Shown here in pieces: positions 53,119-61,544 of a stretch of DNA of 64,000 bases (its first letter is position 1; every line of letters begins with the position of its first letter). A program made the translations under genes and the position numbers. This DNA comes from Pseudomonas extremorientalis. Lineage in GTDB: Bacteria > Pseudomonadota > Gammaproteobacteria > Pseudomonadales > Pseudomonadaceae. Location: contig NZ_MDGK01000015.1 in assembly GCF_001870465.1 (NCBI RefSeq), positions 620,001 to 684,000 of the forward strand, given 5' to 3'. A model generated the notes under the pieces. That model worked only from the letters and a program-made list of their open reading frames with translations. It searched no databases and was not told where the DNA came from.

Positions 53119-53403
53119 CTACCATTTCGAACGTGGACGCTGCCGTGTATGGAATACACCGAGGATTTGCAGGCGATCACTGCGTATCCGATACGGAATC
53201 AGATATGACCAATTGGGGACTGCCCATTCACGGGTGTTTTTGACCCGGCCTTCACGACCCATGGAGGGAAATTGAGCCAGTTTGTCGACGCTGGCGAAAA
53301 TGGCATCGGAGAAGTCGTCAGCAGCCGTTGGATTTTCGAGAGCGATATAGTTCGCTTCGTCTTCTAGATTTTTGAGCGCTTTTTCAAGCCACTCAACCCG
53401 CAT
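53119..53403 (-). CDS. ParE/RelE-type toxin
   Basis: 94-residue small basic protein of the RelE/ParE fold. It has an N-terminal helix pair (MRVEWLEKALKNLEDEANYIAL, FSDAIFASVDKLAQFP), then GREGRVKNTREW, PYRIRSDRLQILGVFHTRQRP. The closing strand with Arg is typical of ParE. ParE toxins usually act on gyrase and RelE toxins on ribosomal mRNA; this one resembles ParE but the target is not proven. Its gene overlaps the antitoxin gene by 11 bases and is downstream of it. Confidence 0.85.
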   Translation of the reverse strand: MRVEWLEKALKNLEDEANYIALENPTAADDFSDAIFASVDKLAQFPSMGREGRVKNTREWAVPNWSYLIPYRIRSDRLQILGVFHTRQRPRSKW

Positions 53404-53635
53404 TCCGACTCCAGCGCCTAGCGCGCATGGCCGCCACTTGATCGTCGGTGGCGAATTTGCCTTGGTCAGCTTCTTTCACGGCCAACTCGATCTGAGCGGT
53501 CAGCGTTTTTTCATGCTCGATGTAGTCGCGAAGAACGTCCATCGCCAGGTAGGTCGCAGTCTGGCCGTTGCTTTTGGCCAAGTCGGCAAGAGAGTTGGAC
53601 AGGTCTTCCGGCAGGGTTAGGGAGATTCCAGTCAT
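53393..53635 (-). CDS. CopG/ParD-type ribbon-helix-helix antitoxin
   Basis: 80 residues: an N-terminal ribbon strand MTGISLTLPEDL followed by helices (NSLADLAKSNGQTATYLAMDVLRDYIEHEK) and an acidic, flexible C-terminal region that should bind the toxin. RHH antitoxins repress their own operon. The antitoxin-first order and overlap with the toxin gene are standard for such modules. Confidence 0.85.
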   Translation of the reverse strand: MTGISLTLPEDLSNSLADLAKSNGQTATYLAMDVLRDYIEHEKTLTAQIELAVKEADQGKFATDDQVAAMRARRWSRNAG

Positions 53636-54005
53636 GGCGACCTCGAAGGTTGATGGTTGTGGGCATCTTACACTGTGGATCGTTGGCTTGAATCAGCAGG
53701 TCGTCGCGAGGTGTATCCAGAAGCTACTAACCTTAATTCAGAGCATCATGGTTTTATCGATTTGGTCTAAGGGCGTTCGCGGAAACCTTCCTACTCTTCT
53801 TTCGGCTTGCCCCTCAGACCACACATTGCCTAACAAATCACGCAATCCTTATATCGATCAAATCAGCGCTCCCTCCGAACACCCAACCGGCAACCTGAAC
53901 CCCTCCTGTCACCCAGCAAAGTTTCATCATTCCCGGCGCTTTTGAGCGCTACGATCCTCTTCAAGAGAGGACCTCCGCGCCTCCATTCCACAGGGAACTG
54001 AAACC
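53636..54005. other. Gene-poor region between the toxin-antitoxin pair and a small lipoprotein gene
   Basis: 370 bases with lower GC than the flanks. I see no credible gene or named regulatory element; a 125-codon open frame here has no family features and no ribosome site. The right-hand part must hold the promoter of the lipoprotein gene. Confidence 0.5.
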
Positions 54006-54227
54006 ATGATTTCGAACCTCGTTAAAGTCGTTATGGTTGCGGGTACGTTGCTGTTGGGCGCGTGTTCGACAGGGTCGGCCGGCGTGAGCAGTGACCCGTG
54101 TTTTTCAGGCGGATGCCAGGCGTTTGGGGACCATAGCCCCAGCAAAGCCGCCAAGATGAATTTTGGCGGCGGTGGGTTGGGGAGTAGTTATGGGGAGTAT
54201 GGGGCGGGGTTGTTGCATGATGATTGA
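54006..54227 (+). CDS. Small putative lipoprotein
   Basis: 73 residues. The signal peptide with lipobox LLGAC places the lipidated Cys at about residue 20. The mature part is short and Gly/Ser-rich (DPCFSGGCQAFGDHS, then GGGGLGSSYGEYGAGLL). It is of no known family, and a surface or outer-membrane location is inferred only from the lipobox. Confidence 0.72.
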   Translation: MISNLVKVVMVAGTLLLGACSTGSAGVSSDPCFSGGCQAFGDHSPSKAAKMNFGGGGLGSSYGEYGAGLLHDD

Positions 54228-54269
54228 TGGGGTGGTGGGCAGTCGTGAATGTGTTGACTGACCCACTGC

Positions 54270-54296
54270 CATCGGGGGCAAGCCCCCTCCCACAGT
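54270..54296. repeat. Single REP palindrome
   Basis: CATCGGGGGCAAGCCCCCTC followed by CCACA: one REP between the convergent lipoprotein and MFS genes. Confidence 0.85.
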
Positions 54297-54326
54297 TGGA
54301 TCTTCATTGGATCGGGAAGTGTGGCG

Positions 54327-55514
54327 TCAGTGGCCGCCCTTCATGCGGCGGGCGATGAGGTAGATGCCCAGGCCGATCAACGCTGTAGCGGCGCCGATGT
54401 AGCCGGTGCTGGTCCAGCCATACCCGGCTGTAATCGCCATCCCGCCCAACCACGGTCCCAGCGCATTCGCCAGGTTGAACGCCGCGTGGTTCGACGCCGC
54501 CGCCAGGCTCGGGGCTTCGTGGGCGATGTCCATCAAGCGGATTTGCAGGGGAGCGGCCATGGCGATCATGGTGCCGACCAGGCCAATGCCCAGCAGCACG
54601 CTCCATAGCGAACTGGCGGCGAAGGTGAAGAAGATCAGCACGGCCATCGACCACACCATGATCCAACCCACGGCGCGAAATTGCAGGCGGTCGAACAGCT
54701 TGCCGCCGGCGATGTTGCCGATGATGCCGCCGACGCCAAACGCGGCGAGGCCGAAGGGAATCCACTGCGGCGAGACTTTGGTCACTTCCAGCATGGTCGG
54801 CGCCAAATAGCTGAACACGCAGAACATCCCGGCAAACCCGATCGCGCCAATCGACAACGCCATCCACACCTGCGGTTTGGTGAAGGCGCGCAGTTCCTTG
54901 CGCGGGTCGCTGCGTTGTTCGTCGTGACGATGGGGCACGAATTGCCAGACCAGTAAGAGGGTGCACAGGGCAATCACGCTGACCAGTGCAAACGCCGAGC
55001 GCCAGCCCAGGTGTTGGCCGAGGAAGGTGGCGATGGGGTTGCCGAGCAGCATGGCCAGGGTCAGGCCCATCATCACGCGGGCCACGGCGCCGGCGCGTTT
55101 GTCGTTGGGCACCATGCTCGAGGCGACCACGGCGGCGATGCCGAAGTAGGCGCCGTGGGGCAGGCCGCTGATAAAGCGGAAGGCCACCAGCGAGCCGAAG
55201 GTCGGGGTGAAGGCGGTGGCCAGGTTGCCCAGCGCATACAGGCCCATCAGTAACAGCAGCATATGTTTGCGCAGCAACTTGGCGCCGAGGATGGCCAGCA
55301 GTGGGGCGCCGACCATCACGCCCAGGGCGTAGGCGCTGATGGCGTGGCCGACTTGCGGTTCACTCAAATTCAGATTGTGGGCGATGTCGGGCATCAAGCC
55401 CATGATGGCGAATTCGCCGGTGCCGATCGCGAAGGCGCCCACGGCCATGGCCGCTTCCATTTTGGCGGCGCTGCGCGCGGGCAGCACATGCCCGGGTGTT
55501 TGCTGGATAGTCAT
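54327..55514 (-). CDS. MFS transporter (DHA1/AraJ-like)
   Basis: 395-residue major facilitator with 12 predicted helices. The first helix reads AFAIGTGEFAIMGLMPDIA, a hallmark of the AraJ/YdhP sugar-efflux and drug-efflux group. A motif A-like loop (GAKLLRKHMLLLL) follows helix 2, and the central loop after helix 6 is charged (PHRHDEQRSDPRKEL). The substrate is not predictable. The start at 55514 gives MTIQQTPGH; a start 9 codons upstream is possible, and neither has a strong ribosome site. Confidence 0.85.
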   Translation of the reverse strand: MTIQQTPGHVLPARSAAKMEAAMAVGAFAIGTGEFAIMGLMPDIAHNLNLSEPQVGHAISAYALGVMVGAPLLAILGAKLLRKHMLLLLMGLYALGNLATAFTPTFGSLVAFRFISGLPHGAYFGIAAVVASSMVPNDKRAGAVARVMMGLTLAMLLGNPIATFLGQHLGWRSAFALVSVIALCTLLLVWQFVPHRHDEQRSDPRKELRAFTKPQVWMALSIGAIGFAGMFCVFSYLAPTMLEVTKVSPQWIPFGLAAFGVGGIIGNIAGGKLFDRLQFRAVGWIMVWSMAVLIFFTFAASSLWSVLLGIGLVGTMIAMAAPLQIRLMDIAHEAPSLAAASNHAAFNLANALGPWLGGMAITAGYGWTSTGYIGAATALIGLGIYLIARRMKGGH

Positions 55515-55997
55515 GGGTAACTCTGGTTGGATGTAGCGCACGAAGGAGAGCCGCTGATGCTACGCAAGCGGCGGCAAAGGTGTCTAGAACAGCCGTTTGC
55601 GTCAGAGTTCCAGGCCTGTGACCCCTGGTCGCGCCTGCCACGCTTGACATCGACGGGTTAAAAGCCGCGATTTAGAGCTGTCAATTGGCCAAACGGCGCA
55701 TAAACGCCGTTTGCCGTGATATTCTGCGCGCCGTCCTGGTCTAGTCTCTCCTGGGTACGTACATCCGTATACGTCCCGGCGGTTGGCTGTCGCCCAGGTA
55801 GCTGAAGCCAATAATGATAAAAAGTCAGCGCAGAAGGGACATAAACAGTGAGGTCGATACGTCGGCCTTGTGTGCCCACCCTGCGGCCCTCTCGTGAATG
55901 TGCAAACCCCGCGGTGCGTTGCCTGGCGCATCGTGATGGAGGGTTGCCCATGATCAGGGGCGGTAGGGCGGATGGCGTTTTATCATAGGTGCTACTG
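55515..55997 (+). promoter_or_regulatory. Long upstream region of mqo with a possible structured RNA
   Basis: 480 bases without a credible gene. A TTGACA lies at 55644-55649 without a clear -10. At 55750-55798 CCTGGG can pair either with CCCAGG (55793-55798), or, through its GGG, with CCC at 55775-55777 extended by ACGTA/TACGT. Mutually exclusive pairings could mean a regulated leader, but they could also be chance. Confidence 0.35.
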
Positions 55998-57644
55998 ATG
56001 TTTAAAAAAGTAAACACTGCCCTGCTGGGGCTGGCTTTGTCGCTGGGGATCAGCTCCGCTCAGGCGGAAGAGGCAAAGAAAGTCGATGTGCTGCTGATTG
56101 GCGGCGGCATCATGAGTGCGACCCTGGGTGTCTGGCTCAACGAGCTGGAGCCGGACTGGTCGATGGAGATGGTCGAGCGCCTCGATGGCGTGGCCGAAGA
56201 AAGCTCCAACGGCTGGAACAACGCCGGTACCGGTCACTCGGCCCTGGCTGAGCTGAACTACACCCCGGAAGACAAGAACGGCAACGTTGAGATCCCGAAA
56301 GCGGTCGAGATCAACGAAGCGTTCCAGATTTCCCGTCAGTTCTGGTCCTGGCAGGTCCGCCAAGGCGTGCTGAAGGACCCGCGTTCGTTCATCAACACCA
56401 CACCGCACATGAGCTTTGTGTGGGGCGATGACAACATCAAGTTCCTGAAAAAACGCTACGAAGCCCTGAAGGCCAGCCCGCTGTTCGCTGGCATGCAGTA
56501 CTCCGAAGACCCGGCGCAGATCGCCAAGTGGGTTCCGCTGATGATGGAAGGGCGTGACCCGAACCAGAAAATCGCGGCCACCTGGAGCCCGCTGGGGACC
56601 GACATGAACTTCGGCGAGATCACCCGCCAGTTCGTCGCTCACCTGCAGACCACGCCTAAGTTCGACCTGAAGCTGTCGAGCGAAGTGCAGGACATCACCA
56701 AGAACGCCGACGGTTCGTGGCGTGTGAGCTACAAAAACCTGAAAGACGGCACCAAGACCGAAACCGACGCCAAGTTCGTGTTCATCGGCGCCGGCGGCGG
56801 TGCGCTGCACCTGCTGCAGAAGTCGGGCATTCCTGAAGCCAAGGAATACGCTGGCTTCCCGGTAGGTGGTTCGTTCCTGGTGACCGATAACCCAACCGTT
56901 GCCGAGCAACACCTGGCCAAGGCCTACGGCAAGGCTTCGGTTGGCGCGCCACCGATGTCGGTTCCGCACCTGGACACCCGCGTGCTGGATGGCAAGCGCG
57001 TGATCCTGTTTGGCCCATTCGCGACCTTCTCGACCAAGTTCCTGAAAGAAGGCTCGTACCTGGACCTGCTGACCAGCACCACCACCCACAACATCTGGCC
57101 AATGACCAAAGTCGGTATTCGTGAATACCCACTGGTCGAGTACCTCGCCGGCCAACTGATGCTGTCGGACGACGACCGCTTCAAGGCGCTGCAAGAGTAC
57201 TTCCCGAACGCCAAGCAATCCGACTGGCGCCTGTGGCAAGCCGGTCAGCGCGTGCAGATCATCAAGCGTGACGAGGAGCAAGGCGGCGTCCTGAAGCTCG
57301 GCACTGAAGTGGTCAGCTCCGCCGACAACACCATCGCGGGCCTGTTGGGTGCATCGCCAGGCGCGTCCACTGCGGCCCCGATCATGCTGACCGTGCTGCA
57401 GAAAGTGTTCAAGGACAAGGTCGCGACCCCTGAGTGGCAGGCCAAGCTGCACCAGATCGTACCGAGCTACGGCACCAAGCTGAACGACAGTCCGGAAGCG
57501 GTTGCCAAGGAATGGGCCTACACCGCCGAAGTCCTGCAACTGCCTACGCCGCCTGTGATTCCGCAAATGGCTGCACCCAAGGCCACCGAGGCTGCCAAGC
57601 CCGCGGCTGAGCCGAGCAAGCCGGCGTCTGATCTGGCGCTGTAA
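55998..57644 (+). CDS. mqo: Malate:quinone oxidoreductase with apparent signal peptide
   Basis: FAD enzyme that oxidises malate to oxaloacetate and reduces quinone. The 548-residue protein has the FAD-binding [18 protein letters not shown] near residue 33, [20 protein letters not shown] near 73, and [17 protein letters not shown] near 445, all Mqo signatures. Unlike classical cytosolic-face Mqo, it opens with [18 protein letters not shown] then SSAQA|EE, which reads as a Sec signal peptide. The C-terminus is an Ala/Pro/Lys tail (about 520-548). A periplasmic or periplasm-facing enzyme is the inference. Confidence 0.88.
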   Translation: MFKKVNTALLGLALSLGISSAQAEEAKKVDVLLIGGGIMSATLGVWLNELEPDWSMEMVERLDGVAEESSNGWNNAGTGHSALAELNYTPEDKNGNVEIPKAVEINEAFQISRQFWSWQVRQGVLKDPRSFINTTPHMSFVWGDDNIKFLKKRYEALKASPLFAGMQYSEDPAQIAKWVPLMMEGRDPNQKIAATWSPLGTDMNFGEITRQFVAHLQTTPKFDLKLSSEVQDITKNADGSWRVSYKNLKDGTKTETDAKFVFIGAGGGALHLLQKSGIPEAKEYAGFPVGGSFLVTDNPTVAEQHLAKAYGKASVGAPPMSVPHLDTRVLDGKRVILFGPFATFSTKFLKEGSYLDLLTSTTTHNIWPMTKVGIREYPLVEYLAGQLMLSDDDRFKALQEYFPNAKQSDWRLWQAGQRVQIIKRDEEQGGVLKLGTEVVSSADNTIAGLLGASPGASTAAPIMLTVLQKVFKDKVATPEWQAKLHQIVPSYGTKLNDSPEAVAKEWAYTAEVLQLPTPPVIPQMAAPKATEAAKPAAEPSKPASDLAL

Positions 57645-57660
57645 GCCAGGCTGATGCACA

Positions 57661-57697
57661 AAGCCCGCTGAACCGGTAACGGTCAGCGGGCTTTTTT
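57661..57697 (+). terminator. Rho-independent terminator after mqo
   Basis: AAGCCCGCTGA and TCAGCGGGCTTTTTT arms, with an inner ACCGGTAACGG that can extend the stem. Confidence 0.92.
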
Positions 57698-57709
57698 GTG
57701 GGGCGGTGT

Positions 57710-58381
57710 TTAAGCGCGGGTGTGCTCGCGGTCGACCGGCGGCAGTTCGACCGTACGCTCGGCCGCGGCCAGGGCCGCCTTCAGCCCGGGCTGGTCCAGC
57801 GGCACGCAGTACGCGGGCTTGGCCCGCTCGAACCGCCAGCTTTCATCCAGGCTGCCGGCATCGACGGCGTCAAAGCCCAGCTCGTCGAGCAGGGTGATTA
57901 CCTGCGCTTTGGCGACAGCATCGTCGCCGGCCACCGGCAATGCGCGACGGTCAGGTGCGCCGTGGGGGCGAGCATGATCGGTAATGTCCGCGGCGAAAAT
58001 CGCGTTGAACACTTTGATCACCTTTGAGTGGGTGAAGTGTTCGGCGAGCAGTCGGCTGGTGGTGGTTTCAAATCGATCCAGCGCGGGGAAATGACCGTCG
58101 CGCTCCGGGTAGTAGTTGTTGGCGTCGAGCAAGGTCTTGCCTGCCAGCCACTGCGCCGGGACTTTTCGGTAGTGTTCAAACGGAATCGCCACCAGCACCA
58201 CGTCACCAAACTGTGCGGCATCTTCTGCGCTGCCCACTTTTACGCCGCGTATGCCACTTACCACGCTGCTCATGGTCTGCGGGCCGCGAGAGTTGCTCAA
58301 CATCACTTCATGCCCGGCCGCCAGTGCCCGCTGTGCCACGGCGCGCCCGATAAAACCGGCTCCAATCACGCCAATCTTCAT
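57710..58381 (-). CDS. NAD(P)-binding oxidoreductase (F420-reductase/NpdG-like fold)
   Basis: 223 residues. An N-terminal Rossmann loop VIGAGFIGRAVAQRALAAGHEV binds NAD(P), with a basic patch after the second strand (SNSRGP) favouring NADPH. The rest resembles the NADPH-dependent F420 reductase and related oxidoreductases, which in pseudomonads need not use F420. It is divergent from a LysR regulator that may control it. AGGAG at 58389-58393 supports the start at 58381. Confidence 0.82.
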   Translation of the reverse strand: MKIGVIGAGFIGRAVAQRALAAGHEVMLSNSRGPQTMSSVVSGIRGVKVGSAEDAAQFGDVVLVAIPFEHYRKVPAQWLAGKTLLDANNYYPERDGHFPALDRFETTTSRLLAEHFTHSKVIKVFNAIFAADITDHARPHGAPDRRALPVAGDDAVAKAQVITLLDELGFDAVDAGSLDESWRFERAKPAYCVPLDQPGLKAALAAAERTVELPPVDREHTRA

Positions 58382-58483
58382 GGTCTTGCTCCTGATAAAG
58401 GGGGAAGCCGCTATGATGATTGGCAACCAAGTGGCGATAAATAAGCACTATGGCGCGGGTGTTATTACTGGGAGTAGGGAATG

Positions 58484-59377
58484 ATGGACCGTCTATCGAG
58501 CATGAATGCCTTTGTGATCGCTGCGGAATTGGGCTCCTACGCCCGCGCCGCCGAGCGTTTGCACATGTCGGCGCAAATGGTGGCCAAACACGTTGCCGCG
58601 CTGGAGCAGCGCCTCGGTGCGCGGTTACTTAATCGCACCACGCGCAGGCAAAGCCTCACGGAGTTGGGGAGCGCGTACTACGAACGTTGCAAACATATCC
58701 TTACGGAGGCCGAAGCTGCGGACTCGCTGGCGCAAATCATGAATGACACGCCGCGTGGCAAGCTGAAGATCACCGCGCCTGTGACCTTCGGTTCCTACAG
58801 CCTGATGCCACTGATTACTGCATTCCTGCGCGATAACCCTGACGTGGAAATCGACCTGCACCTGACGGATCGCTTCGTCGACTTGGTGGAAGAGGGCTAT
58901 GAAGCAGCCTTCCGCATCGGTCCATTGGCGACCACCGGCCTGACAGCCCGGCCACTGGCGCCTTATCGCCTGGTGGTCTGTGCTTCGCCTGCGTACCTGG
59001 CTGCGCGGGGTACGCCGCAGGTGCCGGCAGACCTGGAACGTCACGAATGCCTGGGCTATGCCTTCTGGTCACGCCCGGCGGACCGCGAGTGGATATTTCA
59101 TCAAGGCTCGACGCTGTACAGCGTACAGGTGACCAGTCGTCTGCAGATCAACGAAAGCCGGGCATTGATGTCGGCGGCGCTGGACGGTTTCGGCATGGTT
59201 CTCGGCCCCCAGGATTTTTTGCGTACGGCAATGGCCCGCGGTGAGTTGGTACAGGTGCTGCCGGACTTCGAGGCCCCGAGCCGGCCAATGCATCTGGTCT
59301 ACACCGCAAATCGGCAGCGCACCGCCAAGTTGCGGCGATTTGTCGAGGCAGTGCTGGCGCGTTTCGGTCCGGTTTGA
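58484..59377 (+). CDS. LysR-family transcriptional regulator
   Basis: 297 residues: an N-terminal winged helix (MDRLSSMNAFVIAAELGSYARAAERLHMSAQMVAKHVAALE) and a C-terminal effector-binding domain of the periplasmic-binding type, starting near residue 90 (GKLKITAPVTFGSY). ATG 58481 and ATG 58484 are both in frame, after GGAGTAGGGA. The usual LysR arrangement, with a divergent gene 102 bases away, points to the oxidoreductase at 57710 as its target; the effector is unknown. Confidence 0.88.
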   Translation: MDRLSSMNAFVIAAELGSYARAAERLHMSAQMVAKHVAALEQRLGARLLNRTTRRQSLTELGSAYYERCKHILTEAEAADSLAQIMNDTPRGKLKITAPVTFGSYSLMPLITAFLRDNPDVEIDLHLTDRFVDLVEEGYEAAFRIGPLATTGLTARPLAPYRLVVCASPAYLAARGTPQVPADLERHECLGYAFWSRPADREWIFHQGSTLYSVQVTSRLQINESRALMSAALDGFGMVLGPQDFLRTAMARGELVQVLPDFEAPSRPMHLVYTANRQRTAKLRRFVEAVLARFGPV

Positions 59378-59554
59378 GCATTCAAGTACCCGACGAGCCT
59401 TTCGTCTACCCCATGAACGCAACGCCCTCAGGTTCAGCAACCTGACAGACGCCACCTGTTAAAAATACTCCAGAGCCAAGCAGGAGCGAGGCTGCAACAA
59501 GGGGGCATTTTCTAGCGGTGCAGGTACTGGGCGTCAGCGTCCGAGGGTTTTTCT

Positions 59555-59884
59555 ATGTGGCTACGTTATGGGGCATTGGCGGCCATGGTCGTCGCGGCAT
59601 CCGGGTGTGTTCAAGAGCGCGTCGTGCATGAGCGCAGGCCGGTGCAACATGAGTATGTGGAAGTCATCGCGCCGCAACCGCCGCCGGTGCAGGTGATAGA
59701 AGTCGAGCCACCCGTACGCTACGGCTATATATGGTCGCGTGGTTATTGGCGCTGGGACGGCGGGCGATATGTGGCGGTACATGGTCACTGGGAGCCGGTA
59801 CGCGAAGGCTATCGCTACGTGCATCCGCATTGGGTGCAGCGTAATGACGGGTATCACTGGCAGGGTGGTGGCTGGGTTCGCTGA
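59555..59884 (+). CDS. YXWGXW-type repeat lipoprotein
   Basis: 109 residues. A lipoprotein signal ends in ASGC (lipidated Cys about residue 18). A Pro/Val-rich segment is followed by aromatic repeats of the YXWGXW type (YIWSRGYWRWDGGRYVAV, HGHWEPVREGYRYV, PHWVQRNDGYHW). Such proteins are outer-membrane associated with no defined function. Confidence 0.82.
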   Translation: MWLRYGALAAMVVAASGCVQERVVHERRPVQHEYVEVIAPQPPPVQVIEVEPPVRYGYIWSRGYWRWDGGRYVAVHGHWEPVREGYRYVHPHWVQRNDGYHWQGGGWVR

Positions 59885-59909
59885 GCCCAGGTTTCATTGG
59901 TCAGTAGCG

Positions 59910-60284
59910 TTAGATCGGCTTGTGGGTACCCAGCAGCCGAACCTCTCGCAACAATGCGGCACCGAGTTGATCGGTGCCCAGTTCCCGATAGCCCACGGCC
60001 TTGACCTCGCCGTTCTCCTCCGCCTGGATGAGGATCACCGGGGTTTCCTTGCCGGTGGTTTCGTCGATATGCATCGCGTATTGGGGAATATCCAACTTGA
60101 TCGGCGTCCCCGCCGCCTGGCCTTTCACATTGATCAGGAAGGCGGCGCAACCGCTGTCGACATCCGCACTGGTGGCGGAGCGGCCGCTGACGAAGCAGGT
60201 TTTTGGCAGATCGGGCCAGGTGATGGCATCGGCCAGGGCGAGAGTGGGCGCCATAGCCAGGGCTGCGAGTAGAAACGTGCGCAC
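59910..60284 (-). CDS. Exported conserved hypothetical protein
   Basis: 124 residues from a GTG start. A signal peptide (RTFLLAALAMAPTLALADA) is followed by a mature domain with a possible disulfide (Cys in KTCFVSG and in DSGCAAF) and a beta-rich core (GTPIKLDIPQYAMHI). It is of no family I recognise. The frame extends to a TTG at 60305, but the GTG at 60284 gives the normal signal peptide. It is convergent with the YXWGXW gene. Confidence 0.65.
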   Translation of the reverse strand: MRTFLLAALAMAPTLALADAITWPDLPKTCFVSGRSATSADVDSGCAAFLINVKGQAAGTPIKLDIPQYAMHIDETTGKETPVILIQAEENGEVKAVGYRELGTDQLGAALLREVRLLGTHKPI

Positions 60285-60355
60285 GTCGGTCTTTCTCTCG
60301 ATCAAGGTAAAAAACGGTTTGTATCAAAGCCCGCCCGCTGCCGCAATGCTGCGGT

Positions 60356-60751
60356 TCAGCCCAGTCGCTTCATGCCTGCGGTCTTGATCGCATTGAGGTC
60401 GAAGGTTGCCGTGTACTCGCAACCGGCGGCATGGGCGCAGCGCTCGATCAGGCAGTCTGCAAAGTCAGCCTTGTTCGCCACAAACGTGCGCAGCGCCTGC
60501 CAGATGATCTCGGCATGTTCTACGGTCAATTCGCGGGTGCGCAGCAGGGTCTCCAGTACCATCACCACATCACTTTTGGCCGACTGGTAGCAGCTTTGCA
60601 GTACCCACACCAACTCCACAATGGAAACCAGGCTGATAAAGCCCGGCGAGGCAGTGGTCAGTGATTCGATCAGATCGGACGCCTTGGCGGATTGAACGGG
60701 ATCATCCTGGGTGATGTAGCGCACCAGCACATTGGTATCCAGCCCGATCAT
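60356..60751 (-). CDS. PIN-domain toxin (VapC-like)
   Basis: 131-residue PIN-domain ribonuclease. The acidic active-site residues are in place: Asp5 in MIGLDTNVLVRY, Glu in SIVELVWVL near residue 46, Asp in ADFADCLIERC near 98, and Asp in TATFD near 117. VapC toxins usually cleave tRNA or rRNA. The coding sequence overlaps the antitoxin stop by 4 bases. Confidence 0.88.
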   Translation of the reverse strand: MIGLDTNVLVRYITQDDPVQSAKASDLIESLTTASPGFISLVSIVELVWVLQSCYQSAKSDVVMVLETLLRTRELTVEHAEIIWQALRTFVANKADFADCLIERCAHAAGCEYTATFDLNAIKTAGMKRLG

Positions 60752-60990
60752 CCGGCTTTTGCCCCCTGCGTTGCGATGGCTTGGTTCATCTCTTCGATGG
60801 AGACGGCCCTGGCGGAGCTGCGGATCAGCCCTTTGAGGTCATGCACCGTTTTGCTCGCGGCAATGATGGAAAACTGCCCATCTTCCATTTCTACGAATTC
60901 AACCCGATCCCCTGTTTCCAGGCCGAGGGCTGTCCTGACCTGGACAGGAATGGTGATTTGGCCTTTTGAGGTGAGTGTAGCGATAGCCAT
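60748..60990 (-). CDS. AbrB/MazE-type antitoxin (VapB-like)
   Basis: 80 residues. The AbrB/MazE DNA-binding fold is seen in MAIATLTSKGQITIPVQVR, then ALGLETGDRVEFVEMEDG. The C-terminal half (KTVHDLKGLIRSS and acidic-helical tail) should mask the toxin. The ATG at 60990 follows ATGGAGATC; in-frame starts up to 24 codons upstream also exist, but would run through the operator. It is the first gene of the pair. Confidence 0.88.
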   Translation of the reverse strand: MAIATLTSKGQITIPVQVRTALGLETGDRVEFVEMEDGQFSIIAASKTVHDLKGLIRSSARAVSIEEMNQAIATQGAKAG

Positions 60991-61011
60991 GTTGAAGATC
61001 TCCATCGTGAT

Positions 61012-61035
61012 ATTCCTTACCTTAGGGTAAGGAAT
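61012..61035 (-). promoter_or_regulatory. Perfect inverted repeat operator upstream of the VapBC-like pair
   Basis: ATTCCTTACC, spacer TTAG, then GGTAAGGAAT: a flawless 10-bp inverted repeat ending 22 bases upstream of the chosen antitoxin start. It is the expected binding site for an AbrB-type antitoxin dimer. Confidence 0.8.
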
Positions 61036-61150
61036 GACAGAGGACAATATCCGTCGGTCCATAGGGTGCTCATCTGGTGTGGGTGAGTCGGAACAGGTAA
61101 AACACTAGTCCCAACTGTGCTCGCCTGCCGGGCTTAAAGAGATACAAGCC

Positions 61151-61543
61151 ATGACCGACCGCCAGCTCATCATCCCTCCCTCCATGCACTCAATCGTCGA
61201 GCGCGCCGGCTACGTGCCAGCGATCAAAGTGGGCAAGACGTTGTACTGCGCCGGTCAGGTCGGGCGTACGGCTGCATTGGCGGTGATCGAGGACCCCGAG
61301 GCGCAATTCGTCGCGGCCTGGGAGAATCTGCGGCAGGTGCTGGAAGAGGGCGGTTGCACCTTCGACGATGTGGTGGACATGACCACTTATCACGTCGACA
61401 TGAGCCAGCACATGGCGGTTTTCCGTGAGGTGAAAAACCGCCTGTTTCCACGTGGGCATTGCGCCTGGACCACTATCGGGGTGTCCGAACTGGCGCACCC
61501 CGGCCTGCTGGTGGAAATCAAATGTGTGGCGGTACAGCGCTAG
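61151..61543 (+). CDS. RidA-family protein (non-canonical)
   Basis: 130 residues of the YjgF/YER057c/UK114 fold: KVGKTLYCAGQVGRTAA, AQFVAAWENLRQVLEEGGCTFDDVVDMTTYHVD, and a final LLVEIKCVAVQR. The Arg needed for imine/enamine deamination in RidA is replaced: the corresponding stretch reads TIGVSELAHPGLLVEI, with Ser in its place. It therefore probably belongs to a different Rid subgroup with another role. It is monocistronic and convergent with ppnN. Confidence 0.85.
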   Translation: MTDRQLIIPPSMHSIVERAGYVPAIKVGKTLYCAGQVGRTAALAVIEDPEAQFVAAWENLRQVLEEGGCTFDDVVDMTTYHVDMSQHMAVFREVKNRLFPRGHCAWTTIGVSELAHPGLLVEIKCVAVQR

Positions 61544-61544
61544 C

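Noticed and set aside
55992..57659. 555-codon open frame antisense to mqo, and smaller frames in the mqo upstream region
   Set aside because: No motifs and no ribosome site; mqo is clear on the plus strand, and the small frames are Arg-rich noise.
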